Shown here: positions 42,689-51,563 of the stretch, piece by piece
Numbering within the stretch: the stretch's first letter is position 1
Layout: every line of letters begins with the position of its first letter
Assembly: GCA_030715195.1 (NCBI GenBank)
Contig: JAUYVI010000002.1
Coordinates: 744,001 to 808,000 of the forward strand
Reading direction: 5' to 3'
Source of the DNA: Dongia sedimenti
Lineage (GTDB): Bacteria > Pseudomonadota > Alphaproteobacteria > Dongiales > Dongiaceae
DNA length: 64,000 nt
Position numbers and translations under genes: made by a program
Notes under the pieces: model-generated
Database searches by the model: none
Told to the model about the DNA's origin: nothing
What the model saw: only the letters and a program-made list of their open reading frames with translations

Positions 42689-43569
42689 GGCGTCGCCCCG
42701 CGGGCGAGGCCGCCCGGCCGCACCACCAGCACCGCCGCGACCAGCAAGGTCGCGATGATCTTCGACAGGGTCGGCGAGAACAGCACCGAAATCATGCCCT
42801 CGCCGATGCCGATGCAGGCGGCGGCCAGCAGCGTGCCGCGCAGGTTGCCGAGCCCGCCGACGATCACCACGATGAAGGAGAGCAGCAGCGGGTCGGCGCC
42901 CATCAGGTAATGCGCGCCGCGGATCGGCGCGATCAGCACGCCGCTGAGCGCCGCAAGCATCGCACCCAGCGCGAAGACGATGGCATAGACGCGCTTCACC
43001 GGCACGCCGAAGGCCTGCGCCGTCTCGGAATCAAGCCGGGTCGCGCGCATGTAGAGGCCGATGCGCGTTCGCGCGAGCAGCAGCCAGGTGGCGGCCAGCA
43101 GCAGCAGCGCCAAACCCGCGACGATCAGCTTGTAGCCGGAATAGCCGAAGCCGGGAAACTGAACCCGGAAATAGATCGGTGGATCCAACGGCCGCGCATC
43201 GGGGCCATAGGACATCAGCACGCCCTGCTGGATGATGTAGAGCAGGCCCATGGTCGCGACGATGGTGCGCTCGGGATCGTAGCTGATCCGCCGCAAGACC
43301 AGCCAGTCCGCGGCGAGCGCGATCGCGCCCACGATCAGCGGCGCCACGGCGAGGGCGACCAGGAATCCCAGCAAGGGATGCGCGCCGAGCAGGTCGGCCG
43401 AGCACCACCAGGCGACCACCGCGCCCAGCATGACGAACTCGCCATGGGCGATGTTGATCACGCGCATCACGCCGAAGACAAGGCTGAGGCCGAGCGCGGT
43501 CAGCGCCAGCACCGCGGCGCCGACCGAGCCTTCCAGCAATGCGAGGAGCAGAGCCGGCCCGGTGATCAT
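42685..43569 (-). CDS. livH: branched-chain-type amino-acid ABC permease LivH
   Basis: Membrane subunit of 294 residues, about eight helices. FGVMRVINIAHGEFVMLGAV is the classical LivH N-terminal signature (about 32-51), and VVIVGGLGNLRGTLLAA lies near the C-terminus. It is separated from its binding-protein gene by 288 bp occupied by repeat B2, and overlaps livM by 4 nt. Confidence 0.93.
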   Translation of the reverse strand: MITGPALLLALLEGSVGAAVLALTALGLSLVFGVMRVINIAHGEFVMLGAVVAWWCSADLLGAHPLLGFLVALAVAPLIVGAIALAADWLVLRRISYDPERTIVATMGLLYIIQQGVLMSYGPDARPLDPPIYFRVQFPGFGYSGYKLIVAGLALLLLAATWLLLARTRIGLYMRATRLDSETAQAFGVPVKRVYAIVFALGAMLAALSGVLIAPIRGAHYLMGADPLLLSFIVVIVGGLGNLRGTLLAAACIGIGEGMISVLFSPTLSKIIATLLVAAVLVVRPGGLARGATP

Positions 43570-43610
43570 GGGCGGCGGCGCGGCGCCGGATTCCGGCGCT
43601 CCATACTGAA

Positions 43611-43849
43611 GCGCTGGATCTTCCGGTGGATGGAGCCTGGAGCCATCACGGCTGCATCAACCCCCTCCCTCACCCTCCCCCATCTTGGGGGAGGGAAGAA
43701 TGGGAGAGTCTTCGCGATTGGCTGCTCCGATCGCTTTCACGATCCACAACGCTCTTCAAAGAGTCCCTCCTCCCAAGATGGGAGGAGGCTAGGAGGGGGG
43801 TTGATGCAGCCGTTATGCTGCTGTTCACGCACTGATCGAGATCCAGCGC
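43611..43849. repeat. family B inverted-repeat element, copy 2
   Basis: Starts GCGCTGGATC (43611) and ends GATCCAGCGC (43849), perfect 10-bp terminal inverted repeats. The inner arms run from CATCACGGCTGCATCAACCC (43644) to GTTGATGCAGCCGTTATG (ending 43817). It fills the gap between the livH start and the binding-protein stop, which is 8 bp from its right end. As RNA it would form a long hairpin and may reduce read-through into livH. Confidence 0.83.
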
Positions 43850-43857
43850 TCCGAAGA

Positions 43858-45150
43858 TCAGAGCGGCTGCTTGGTGTAGTCGGCCGCGGGTTCGTAGAGC
43901 CCATCCTCGATCGAGGTCGTGTGCACCACGGTGAGCTTGCCGCCTTCCACCTTGGAGATGAATTGCGGGGCGAACACCTGGTGCGCCTTGCCGATGAACT
44001 GCTTCTTGCCCTGCGGATGGCCCTTGCCTTCGTCGTAGCCGGTCGTGCTCTCGATCGCCTCGACCAGGGCCTGCTTGTCGCCGGGGCCTTTGTATCCGCT
44101 CTTCTCGACCGCTTCCTTGATCGAGAACAGCGTCTCCCAACAGCCGAACATATGCGAGCTGGTGCTGATTTCCTTCGCATTGTCGACGCTGGCGCCGTTC
44201 TCGTCGATGCCGACGGCGGCGCGATAGAATTTCGCACCTTCGGTGTTGTGGCCGGCGAGATAGCGCGGGAAGGCTTCCCAGAGATGCGAGCCTTCGAGGA
44301 ACTCCAGGCCGGGCGCGCCGATGTCGACGGCTTCGAGGGAATCGATGAAGCCGAACAGCTTCGGTCCCTTGTCGCCGAAGAACTCGCCGAGCTCGCGCAC
44401 GAAGGTGAGAACGCCCGGGCCGACCATCACGTGATAGATCGCATCGGTGTCGGCCGGGATCTGCGAAAAATACTTGGTGAAGCTGGTCTCGGTCGGGGGG
44501 ATGGCGATCACCGCGTTGACGGCGCCGCCCTGCGCCTTGGCGGTCTCGCTGAAGAAGTCGCGGTGATTGTACCCGAAGATGTAGTCCGGGATGATCATCG
44601 TGACTTTCTTGCCGACGTTCTGGATCACCCAGGGCGAGATCGCCGTCACCTGCGAGCGCACGTTGGTGATGCCGGTCTGGAAGACATAACGGTTGAAGTC
44701 GCCGGCCGCGAGCTCGCTGCCTTCGCTGACCACGAAGAGCGGCATCTTCAGCTCGCCGGCCCGCGCGGCGACGGCGCCGACCACGTTGCCGAACAGCGGG
44801 CCGAAGACGAAATCGACCTTGTGCTCGTTGGCGAATTTCTCCATCACCTCGGTGCCGCGCTTGGCGTCGGTCGCGTCGTCCTCGACGATGAGCTCGACCG
44901 GCCGTCCGCCGATGCCGCCCATCGCGTTGATCACCTTCACGGCGGCAACGCTGGTGCGCTCGTACCACAGTCCATAGGCGGCGCCGATGCCGGTGCGATG
45001 CGCCTGCAAGCCGATCTTCAGCGAAGGCTCGGCGGCGTGGGCGGTGATGATGAAGGGTTTCGCGAGTTGGAGACCGGAGAGCGCGCCGGCCGCGACCAGG
45101 ACTCGACGCCGCGACATATGCCCCGGCTTACCGGATTGACGGACACCCAT
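43858..45150 (-). CDS. ABC amino-acid/urea-type periplasmic binding protein (LivK family)
   Basis: Binding protein of 430 residues. N-terminal MSRRRVLVAAGALSG (internal ATG at residue 12) looks like a Tat or basic Sec signal, followed by EPSLKIGLQAHRTGIGAAYG and the type I fold. AAVKVINAMGGIGGRPVELI is the standard LivK segment (about residues 69-88). GGGGAGG lies 7 nt before ATG 45150. It is separated from the permeases by repeat B2. Ligand is undetermined; aliphatic amides, urea or amino acids are all known for this group. Confidence 0.9.
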   Translation of the reverse strand: MGVRQSGKPGHMSRRRVLVAAGALSGLQLAKPFIITAHAAEPSLKIGLQAHRTGIGAAYGLWYERTSVAAVKVINAMGGIGGRPVELIVEDDATDAKRGTEVMEKFANEHKVDFVFGPLFGNVVGAVAARAGELKMPLFVVSEGSELAAGDFNRYVFQTGITNVRSQVTAISPWVIQNVGKKVTMIIPDYIFGYNHRDFFSETAKAQGGAVNAVIAIPPTETSFTKYFSQIPADTDAIYHVMVGPGVLTFVRELGEFFGDKGPKLFGFIDSLEAVDIGAPGLEFLEGSHLWEAFPRYLAGHNTEGAKFYRAAVGIDENGASVDNAKEISTSSHMFGCWETLFSIKEAVEKSGYKGPGDKQALVEAIESTTGYDEGKGHPQGKKQFIGKAHQVFAPQFISKVEGGKLTVVHTTSIEDGLYEPAADYTKQPL

Positions 45151-45200
45151 TCTTCGCCTCCCCTAGACGATATCGGCCATCTCGATGGTTAAGCCTACCT

Positions 45201-46631
45201 ATGCGCTCCGCCAGCGGTCAAGGAATTGGTGCCCGGATTCGCCGCCTCTCCATGCGGGGCGGCGCGCTGCTCATTTTGTGTGCTGGAACGACGCCGGCTT
45301 GGGCACATGCCGGCGCCGCCGGGTTCGTCCTGCTGCTGCCGACCGAGCTCTACATACTCGGCGGTGCGCTCGCGGTGCTCGTTTCCGTTGTCGTGCTCGC
45401 CGCGTTTTACCGCGGCGCGGCCACGCCCGCACCCGCGCCGGCGGAGCGAGAGTTGCCGCGTCCGCTGGTCGTTGCGATCAGCCTGTCGGTCCTGCTTTTC
45501 CTCGCGTTGCTGGTCGCCGCCGGGTTCTGGGGCAGTCCGGATCCGATCGCCAATCCGTTGCCGACCACGCTGTGGACCGTATGGTGGGCGGGATTCACGC
45601 TGGCGGTGGCTCTGCTCGGCGATCTCTGGGCCTTCGCCAACCCCTGGATCGGACTCGCCCTGCTCGGACCGAAACGACCGCTGCTTGCCTATCCGGATCG
45701 GGTCGGCAGCTGGCCGGCGGTCCTGCAGTTTCTCGGCTTCGCCTGGTTCGAGCTGGTCTATCCGACGCCGCAGGATCCGGCGCGGCTCGCCTTCGCCGTC
45801 GTGGCCTACTGGCTCGGCAACTTCGTCGCGATGATGGTGTTCGGGCCGCGCTGGCTGGAGCGCGGCGAGGCTTTCTCGGTGTTCTTCGCCATGGTCGGCC
45901 GCCTCGGCACGCGCAGCTGGCGGCTCAGCACCGAACCGAGGCTCGCGGTCGTAACCAGCCTCGGCCCGCCGGCGCGGCGCCTGCGCGAAGCTTTCGGCGA
46001 TCTCAGCGGGGCCGCCTTCGTGCTGGTGACGCTCTCCGCCGTCTCGTTCGACGGATTGTCGCGCACCTTCTTCTGGGTCGGCCGCCTCGGACTCAATCCG
46101 CTGGAATTTCCCGGCCGGTCGGTGGTGATCTGGCCGAACACGGTCGGCTTGCTGCTGAGCGCAGTCACGTTGGCGGCGCTTTATGCGGCGGCGATCACGC
46201 TCGGGCTGCGGCTTTCAGGGGCCGCTCAGCCGTTGCGCCGCACGCTCTGCCGCTTCGTGCTCTCGATCGTGCCGATCTCGATCGCGTATCACCTGGCGCA
46301 TTACCTGCAGAGCCTGATCGTCGATTTTCCGACCGCGGTGCTGGCGCTGTCGGACCCGTTCGGGCTCGGCTGGTCGCTGCTGCCGGATGAAGGCCTGCAG
46401 CACGGGACCACGATGGGGCTTGGCCCCGAGGGGATTATGACGGCGTATCGGGCGCAGACGGCCATCATCGTCGCTGGCCATGTCCTGGCGACCCTGGCCG
46501 CGCATCGGATTGCGCTCTTCGAAACCGGCAACCGGCGTCAGGCGGTGCTGATGGGGATCCCGCTCGCCGTGCTGATGGTCTTCTACACGGTGTTCGGGCT
46601 CTGGCTGCTGTCGACGCCGGAGATCGGTTAG
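45201..46631 (+). CDS. polytopic membrane protein, possibly fenitrothion-hydrolase (Fed)-like
   Basis: Membrane protein of up to 476 residues with about ten hydrophobic spans. Near residue 18 an alternative ATG (45252) begins a signal-like stretch MRGGALLILCAGTTPAWAHA. I do not recognise an enzymatic motif; FELVYPTPQDPARLAF, RWLERGEAFSVFF and HVLATLAAHRIAL recall a family annotated from actinobacteria and Burkholderia as fenitrothion hydrolase FedA-like, a weak resemblance. Ends convergent with a MarR-like gene with 4-bp overlap. Function is open. Confidence 0.55.
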   Translation: MRSASGQGIGARIRRLSMRGGALLILCAGTTPAWAHAGAAGFVLLLPTELYILGGALAVLVSVVVLAAFYRGAATPAPAPAERELPRPLVVAISLSVLLFLALLVAAGFWGSPDPIANPLPTTLWTVWWAGFTLAVALLGDLWAFANPWIGLALLGPKRPLLAYPDRVGSWPAVLQFLGFAWFELVYPTPQDPARLAFAVVAYWLGNFVAMMVFGPRWLERGEAFSVFFAMVGRLGTRSWRLSTEPRLAVVTSLGPPARRLREAFGDLSGAAFVLVTLSAVSFDGLSRTFFWVGRLGLNPLEFPGRSVVIWPNTVGLLLSAVTLAALYAAAITLGLRLSGAAQPLRRTLCRFVLSIVPISIAYHLAHYLQSLIVDFPTAVLALSDPFGLGWSLLPDEGLQHGTTMGLGPEGIMTAYRAQTAIIVAGHVLATLAAHRIALFETGNRRQAVLMGIPLAVLMVFYTVFGLWLLSTPEIG

Positions 46632-47098
46632 CGGAGCTTGTCCAGGAGGCGCATCAGGGTCTCGCGCTCATCCTGATTGAGCGGCGAGAGCGTCTCTTCG
46701 GTGATCTGCAGCGCGATCGGCGCCAGGCTGCGGTAGAGCTGCGTGCCTTCGCGGGTCAGGCCGATCAGCAGCAGCCGCGCGTCCTCTCGGTCCGGCCTGG
46801 TGTCGACGAGGCCGCGCTTGATCAGCCTTGTGACCACGCCGCGGATGGTGGAGGCGTCCATGCCGGTCAGGCGGCCGAGCCGGTTCTGCGAGGTGGGACC
46901 GGTCTGCCACAGCTTCGCGAGTGCCGCCCATTGGGTCGGGGTCAGCTCCGGATCGCCGATCCGCTCGGCGAACAGCGCGCAATGCCGCTGGTGCGCCAGG
47001 CGCAGGGCGAATCCGATCTGATGATCGAGAATGTAAAATGCCGCGGCGGCCCCTTCCGGAGCGGTGCCGCGGCGCGTGCCGGAGGCCTTGGCAGGCAT
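46628..47098 (-). CDS. MarR-family transcriptional regulator
   Basis: Regulator of 156 residues with a winged helix: LTPTQWAALAKLWQTGPTSQ, RLTGMDASTIRGVVTRLIKR and the wing VDTRPDREDARLLLIGLT. MarR proteins bind phenolic or other small ligands. It lies divergent to the fpr gene and converges with the membrane-protein gene, so either could be a target. No obvious inverted repeat is seen right before its ATG. Confidence 0.9.
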   Translation of the reverse strand: MPAKASGTRRGTAPEGAAAAFYILDHQIGFALRLAHQRHCALFAERIGDPELTPTQWAALAKLWQTGPTSQNRLGRLTGMDASTIRGVVTRLIKRGLVDTRPDREDARLLLIGLTREGTQLYRSLAPIALQITEETLSPLNQDERETLMRLLDKLR

Positions 47099-47313
47099 AA
47101 GGCGGTTCCCGCGCTTGCCACGTCAGGACTGTTTTCTAGGCGGTCGTGAGTACACACGCAAGCTCTGGGGTTTTTCGTCTTGTATCCCGGGCGAGATATG
47201 CCGCTCCGGCATACGCTCTTCGCATTAAGTCGCATTGTCCGGCTTGCCGATCGTATGTATACACCCAATATCGGGATTTCGACTTCGCCTGCCGCAGCGA
47301 AACGGACGGATTG

Positions 47314-48087
47314 ATGAGCAATTTCAATGAAGAACGCGTGTTGAGCGTCCACCATTGGACCGACCGCCTGTTCAGCTTCCGCACCACCCGCAACCCCGCC
47401 TTCCGCTACCGGAACGGCCAGTTCACCATGATCGGCCTCAAGGTCGAGGGGAAGCCGCTGCTGCGCGCCTATTCCATGGCGAGCGCGAATTACGAGGACC
47501 ACCTGGAGTTCTTCAGCATCAAGGTGCCGAACGGCCCGCTGACCTCGCGGCTCCAGCACCTGAAGGAAGGCGACCCGGTCGTGGTCGGCATGAAGCCGAC
47601 CGGGACGCTGATCCAGGACAACCTGCTGCCCGGCAAGAACCTCTACCTGCTCGGCACCGGCACCGGCCTCGCCCCGTTCCTCAGCGTGATCCGCGACCTC
47701 GAAGCCTATGAGCGGTTCGAGAAGATCGTGCTGGTTCATGGCTGCCGCTTCGTCCAGGAGCTGGCTTATGGCGACCTCATCTCGGAGCGGCTGCCGGCCG
47801 ACGAGCATTTCGGCGCGCTGGTCAACGAGAAGCTGATCTACTACCCGACCGTCACCCGCGAGCCCTACAAGAACAACGGCCGCATCAGCCTGCTGATCGA
47901 GAACGGCAAGCTGTGCGACGATATCGGCCTGCCCCAGCTCAACAAGGAGACCGACCGGGTCATGCTCTGCGGCAGCCCGGCGATGCTCGCCGACCTCCGC
48001 ACCATCCTCGAAAGCCGCGGCTTCGAAGAGGGCAACATGGGCGAGCCCGGCCATTTCGTGATCGAGAAGGCCTTCGCCGAGAAGTGA
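47314..48087 (+). CDS. fpr: ferredoxin/flavodoxin-NADP+ reductase
   Basis: Reductase of 257 residues. FAD-binding RAYSMASANYEDHLEF (Arg-x-Tyr-Ser, about 49-52), NADP-binding GTGTGLAPFLSVIRD (about 113-127) and C-terminal FVIEKAFAEK, as in bacterial Fpr of the plant-type FNR superfamily. ATG 47314 is chosen; a longer frame from 47146 lacks similarity. The 215-bp gap before it contains GTATAC palindromic bases at about 47256 but no convincing SoxR/OxyR site. Its task is to reduce or re-oxidise ferredoxin/flavodoxin with NADP(H). Confidence 0.94.
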   Translation: MSNFNEERVLSVHHWTDRLFSFRTTRNPAFRYRNGQFTMIGLKVEGKPLLRAYSMASANYEDHLEFFSIKVPNGPLTSRLQHLKEGDPVVVGMKPTGTLIQDNLLPGKNLYLLGTGTGLAPFLSVIRDLEAYERFEKIVLVHGCRFVQELAYGDLISERLPADEHFGALVNEKLIYYPTVTREPYKNNGRISLLIENGKLCDDIGLPQLNKETDRVMLCGSPAMLADLRTILESRGFEEGNMGEPGHFVIEKAFAEK

Positions 48088-48194
48088 TTCGCGCGCCGAA
48101 TTCCAGCGGGATTCGGACGCTATCCGAGCACGCCGGCGCAAGGATCGAAAGCGGTCGAACGGGGTTTTGCTCCTGAAATAGACAGGAGAGAAAC

Positions 48195-48377
48195 ATGGCC
48201 GACGACAAGTCCAAGACCGGAAAGCCCGACCGCGATCGCATCAACGTCCGGGAGAACTACGAAGTCACCTATTGGACCAACCGGTTCGACGTGACCCCCG
48301 AGCAGCTCACCAATGCGGTCGCCAGCGTCGGACCGATGGTCAAGGACGTCGCGCGCTATCTCGGCAAGTCCGCCTGA
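48195..48377 (+). CDS. DUF3606 domain small protein
   Basis: Small protein of 60 residues, with the DUF3606 pattern DRDRINVRENYEVTYWTNRF and a C-terminal helix ending VARYLGKSA. Strong SD AGGAGAGAAAC before ATG 48195. Such proteins are common in alpha-proteobacteria, often in stress or plasmid contexts; function unknown. It converges with the ABC permease gene. Confidence 0.86.
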   Translation: MADDKSKTGKPDRDRINVRENYEVTYWTNRFDVTPEQLTNAVASVGPMVKDVARYLGKSA

Positions 48378-48383
48378 CGCGCG

Positions 48384-49226
48384 CTACTTCAAGCCGCTGA
48401 GCGCAACGCCCTCGATGAAGTGCTTCTGGGCGATGAAGAAGGCAACCATGATCGGCGCGACACTGACCAGCACCGCCGCCATCATGATGGTCCATTTGCC
48501 GGCGAACTGAACCTGGAACAGCGCGAGACCGACCGGCAGGGTGGTCTTGTCGAGGTCGCTCGGCAGGTAGATCAGCGCGGTGAACAGGTCGTTCCAGGAA
48601 AACAGGAAGGCGAAGATCGCAAAGGCCGCGAGGGCCGGCTTGGCCAAAGGCAGGTAGATCTTCCAGTAAATGGTCATGAGACTCGCGCCGTCGATCCGCG
48701 CCGCTTCCGCGAGCTCGATCGGGATGGTCAGGAAATACTGCCGCATGAGAAACACGCCGAAGGCGCCGCCGAGGAAGCTCGGCAGATAGAGCGGCGCCTG
48801 GGTGCCGTACAGCCCCAGCCATTTGAACAGGATGAATTGCGGGATGGCGGTGATCTGCTGCGGCACCATCAGCGTCACCAGCAGCAGCACGAAGAGCGCG
48901 TGCCGTCCCGGAAATTTCACGATCGCGAACACGAAGGCGGCCATCGAGCAGGTCAAGAGCTGCCCGAAGGTCGAAATCAGCGCGATCTTGATGCTGTTCC
49001 AGAGCAGGGTCTGGAAGGGCATGATCTCGAAGATCTTCGAGTAGTTTTCGAAGCTGAGGGTCGGCGGAATGAGGCCACCCGCATACTGGTCCTCCGGCAA
49101 TTTAAGCGAGGTCGAGAGCATCCAGATGAACGGCCCGACCATGGCGATGGCACCCAGCAGCAGCACCAGCATCGCCAGCCGGTCCGGCCAGCGGCTTTCC
49201 CAGGGTGCGGGCTCGATGCGGATCAT
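48384..49226 (-). CDS. sugar ABC importer permease, MalG type (galactoside cluster)
   Basis: Membrane subunit of 280 residues with about six helices and the EAA loop AEAARIDGASLMTIYWKIYL (about 185-205). ATG 49226 overlaps the MalF-type stop by ATGA; the longer frame back to 50129 overlaps it and is rejected. It is the 3' gene of an operon binding protein-MalF-MalG that contains no ATPase, and converges with the DUF3606 gene. Confidence 0.91.
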   Translation of the reverse strand: MIRIEPAPWESRWPDRLAMLVLLLGAIAMVGPFIWMLSTSLKLPEDQYAGGLIPPTLSFENYSKIFEIMPFQTLLWNSIKIALISTFGQLLTCSMAAFVFAIVKFPGRHALFVLLLVTLMVPQQITAIPQFILFKWLGLYGTQAPLYLPSFLGGAFGVFLMRQYFLTIPIELAEAARIDGASLMTIYWKIYLPLAKPALAAFAIFAFLFSWNDLFTALIYLPSDLDKTTLPVGLALFQVQFAGKWTIMMAAVLVSVAPIMVAFFIAQKHFIEGVALSGLK

Positions 49227-50110
49227 GCCGGCACTTCCCAACGGCGCTGGATGCGGAAATAGACCAGGGTGAAGAGGAAGATGATCGCGGTCAGCACGAT
49301 CGCCTGAGCGGTCGCGTCGCCCATGCGGAAGAAGCGGAAGCCGTTGCGATAGATCGAGAAGACCAGGGTCGGCACGCTGGAATTGCCGTTGCCGACGCGG
49401 GTCAGGATGTAGATGTAGTCGAAGGCCTGGAAGGCGTGGATGGTCGAGAGCACCGCTTGGAAAAAGAGGCTCGGCGCCATCGCCGGCAGGGTGACATAGA
49501 ACAGGCGTTGTATGGCATTGGCGCCGTCGATATGCGCCGCCTCGTACTGTTCGCGCGGGATCGCCTGCAGGCCGGCCAGGAAGATGATCATCCCCTCGCC
49601 GATGGCGCCCCAGACATTGACGACCACCACCGAATAGAGCGCCATGTTCGGCCCGAGCCAGCGCACCGGCGGGATGCCGATGCCGCCCAGCATCGCGTTC
49701 AGCACGCCGTGGTCCTGGGCAAAGATCCAGGTCCAGAGCAGCCCCACGGCGGTGGGCGACGAGATCACCGGCAGAAAGTAGAGCGTGCGGAACAGGCCGA
49801 CGCCGTGGATCCGGCGGTTGAGCAGCAGGGCCACCGCCATCGCGCAGACGATGGTCAGCGGCACATAGAGCAGCGAGAAGATGAGCGTGTTGGAGAGCGA
49901 GCGCAGGAACATGCGGTCGCCGGCAAGACCGAGGTAGTTGTCGAAGCCGACCCATTCCGGCGTGGTCAGCAGGTCCCACCGGAAGAAGCTGAGCCCCAAG
50001 GTCGCGAAGATCGAGCCGAAGGCACCCAGCACCAGGCCCAGCAAGGTCGGACCGAGCAGCAAGAGCACCCAGAGCTTCTCGCCGCCCAGGGGCCGCAAAC
50101 CGAAATTCAT
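49223..50110 (-). CDS. sugar ABC importer permease, MalF type (galactoside cluster)
   Basis: Membrane subunit of 295 residues with about six helices; its EAA loop is QYEAAHIDGANAIQRLFYVT (about 187-206). It follows its binding-protein gene by 52 nt and overlaps MalG by 4 nt. With the GH4 and MelR-like genes next door, the complex probably imports melibiose, raffinose or similar alpha-galactosides. Confidence 0.91.
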   Translation of the reverse strand: MNFGLRPLGGEKLWVLLLLGPTLLGLVLGAFGSIFATLGLSFFRWDLLTTPEWVGFDNYLGLAGDRMFLRSLSNTLIFSLLYVPLTIVCAMAVALLLNRRIHGVGLFRTLYFLPVISSPTAVGLLWTWIFAQDHGVLNAMLGGIGIPPVRWLGPNMALYSVVVVNVWGAIGEGMIIFLAGLQAIPREQYEAAHIDGANAIQRLFYVTLPAMAPSLFFQAVLSTIHAFQAFDYIYILTRVGNGNSSVPTLVFSIYRNGFRFFRMGDATAQAIVLTAIIFLFTLVYFRIQRRWEVPA

Positions 50111-50162
50111 CCTGGCCGCCCCACGTCACGCCCTCTGGGCGCCGGTTTACGACGCGCCCGCC

Positions 50163-51431
50163 CTATTGCCGGTTCTTCGCCAGCGCTTCGTCGCCATTCT
50201 GCACGGCTTCGGCGATCGCGTCATCGACCCCCAGCGCCCCGGTCCAGGCGCTGTTGAGCGCATCACCGACGGCGGCCGACCATTCCTCATAGCCGCGGAA
50301 GACCGGCTTTGGATGCGCGTATTGCAGCGCGTCGATGAACAGCTTGTGGTCGATCGGCGCGGAAGTCTGTTCGAGATAGGCCGGGCTCTCCGCAACCGAC
50401 TTGCGGATCGGCACGGCGAGGCCGATCTTGGCGAGTTCCGCCTGCCCGGTCGGCCCGAAGGCGAATTTGACGAACGCCCAGGCCTCCTTGGGGTGCTTGC
50501 TGGCCTTGGCGATGACGAAGCCAGCGGAGTTCACGCCGGTGACTCTTCCGGCTGGGCCCTTCGGCACCGGCGCCACCGCCCATTTGAACTTCGCCGGCGC
50601 GTAATCCGGCACCGACCAATGGCCGGAAACGCCCATCGCGGCAATGCCCGCCTGGAAGCCGTCGGTGCCGTATTGCTGGAGCTGTTCCTGGGTCGGCATC
50701 GACTTGTCCTCGAGCCACATGTCGGCGATGAAATGCCAGGCCTGCATCGCCTTGTCGCTGCCGATCAGCGTCTTGCCGTGGGGGATGTCGACGATGTCGC
50801 CGCCGAACGACCAGACCACGGCGCCCCAATAGGGTTCGGGATCGACCACTTCGGCCCAGAAGCCCCATTGATCGATGCTGCCGTCGCCATTGGTGTCCTT
50901 GGTCAGCGCCTTGGCCGCCTTGCGGAAGTCGTCGTAGGTCCAGCTGTCGTTCGGATAGGCGACACCCGCCGCGTCGAACATGTCCTTGTTGTAATAGAGC
51001 ACGATGGTCTGGAAATCCCGCGGCAGGCCGAAATAGCCGTCTTTGGTTTTGTAGGCCTCGAGCGTGATCGGATAGATGTCGTCGAGCAGGCCGGGCTCGG
51101 CATCGATATAGGGCTGGAGGTTGAGCAGCACGCCGCGCGACTGCCAGTCGGGATAGAGCGGCGCGTCCATGGCGAAGACGTCGGGCGGGGTGCCGCCGGC
51201 CATCAAGACGCGGATCTTCTCCCAATAGGAATCCCAGTCGTTGACCTCGACCTTGACCTTGATGTCGGGATGCTGGGCCTCGAACTCCTGCGCGACCTTC
51301 TGCCAGACCTCGCCTTCCTGGGGTGAGCCCCAGAGCTGATAGGTGATCTCGGTCTCGGCCTGCGCCGCGGCGGCGCCCAGCAGCGTGACGGCGGCCAGCG
51401 CCGCGAGCGAAATTCTTGTCTTCCCGCGCAT
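50163..51431 (-). CDS. ABC sugar-binding protein, family 1 (galactoside cluster)
   Basis: Binding protein of 422 residues. Signal peptide about 1-25 (ISLAALAAVTLLGAAAAQA, then ETEITYQLWG). Family 1 fold with LKVEVNDWDS-like pattern (VKVEVNDWDSYWEKI), GGTPPDVFAMD and a domain-hinge PVPKGPAGRVTG. It is the first gene of the operon, divergent from the AraC gene. The ligand is inferred to be an alpha-galactoside from the neighbouring GH4 gene. Confidence 0.9.
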   Translation of the reverse strand: MRGKTRISLAALAAVTLLGAAAAQAETEITYQLWGSPQEGEVWQKVAQEFEAQHPDIKVKVEVNDWDSYWEKIRVLMAGGTPPDVFAMDAPLYPDWQSRGVLLNLQPYIDAEPGLLDDIYPITLEAYKTKDGYFGLPRDFQTIVLYYNKDMFDAAGVAYPNDSWTYDDFRKAAKALTKDTNGDGSIDQWGFWAEVVDPEPYWGAVVWSFGGDIVDIPHGKTLIGSDKAMQAWHFIADMWLEDKSMPTQEQLQQYGTDGFQAGIAAMGVSGHWSVPDYAPAKFKWAVAPVPKGPAGRVTGVNSAGFVIAKASKHPKEAWAFVKFAFGPTGQAELAKIGLAVPIRKSVAESPAYLEQTSAPIDHKLFIDALQYAHPKPVFRGYEEWSAAVGDALNSAWTGALGVDDAIAEAVQNGDEALAKNRQ

Positions 51432-51563
51432 GTCCTCACCCTGTGCCTGCCTGGATTGTTTCCAGGTCGATTCCCTATGATGGGTCAGTTTGTGGCGGGG
51501 AATCCGGTAATTCTACCGGTAAAACCGCTGGAGATTCCCGTTTCTCAGTATCATTCTGGCCGG

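Noticed and set aside
42673..45192. About 839-codon open frame on the plus strand
   Set aside because: Antisense to livH and the LivK-type gene and crosses repeat B2; no homology-like features.
47250..47270. GTATAC palindrome before fpr as a redox-regulator site
   Set aside because: Six self-complementary bases are too few, and no SoxR or OxyR pattern surrounds them.
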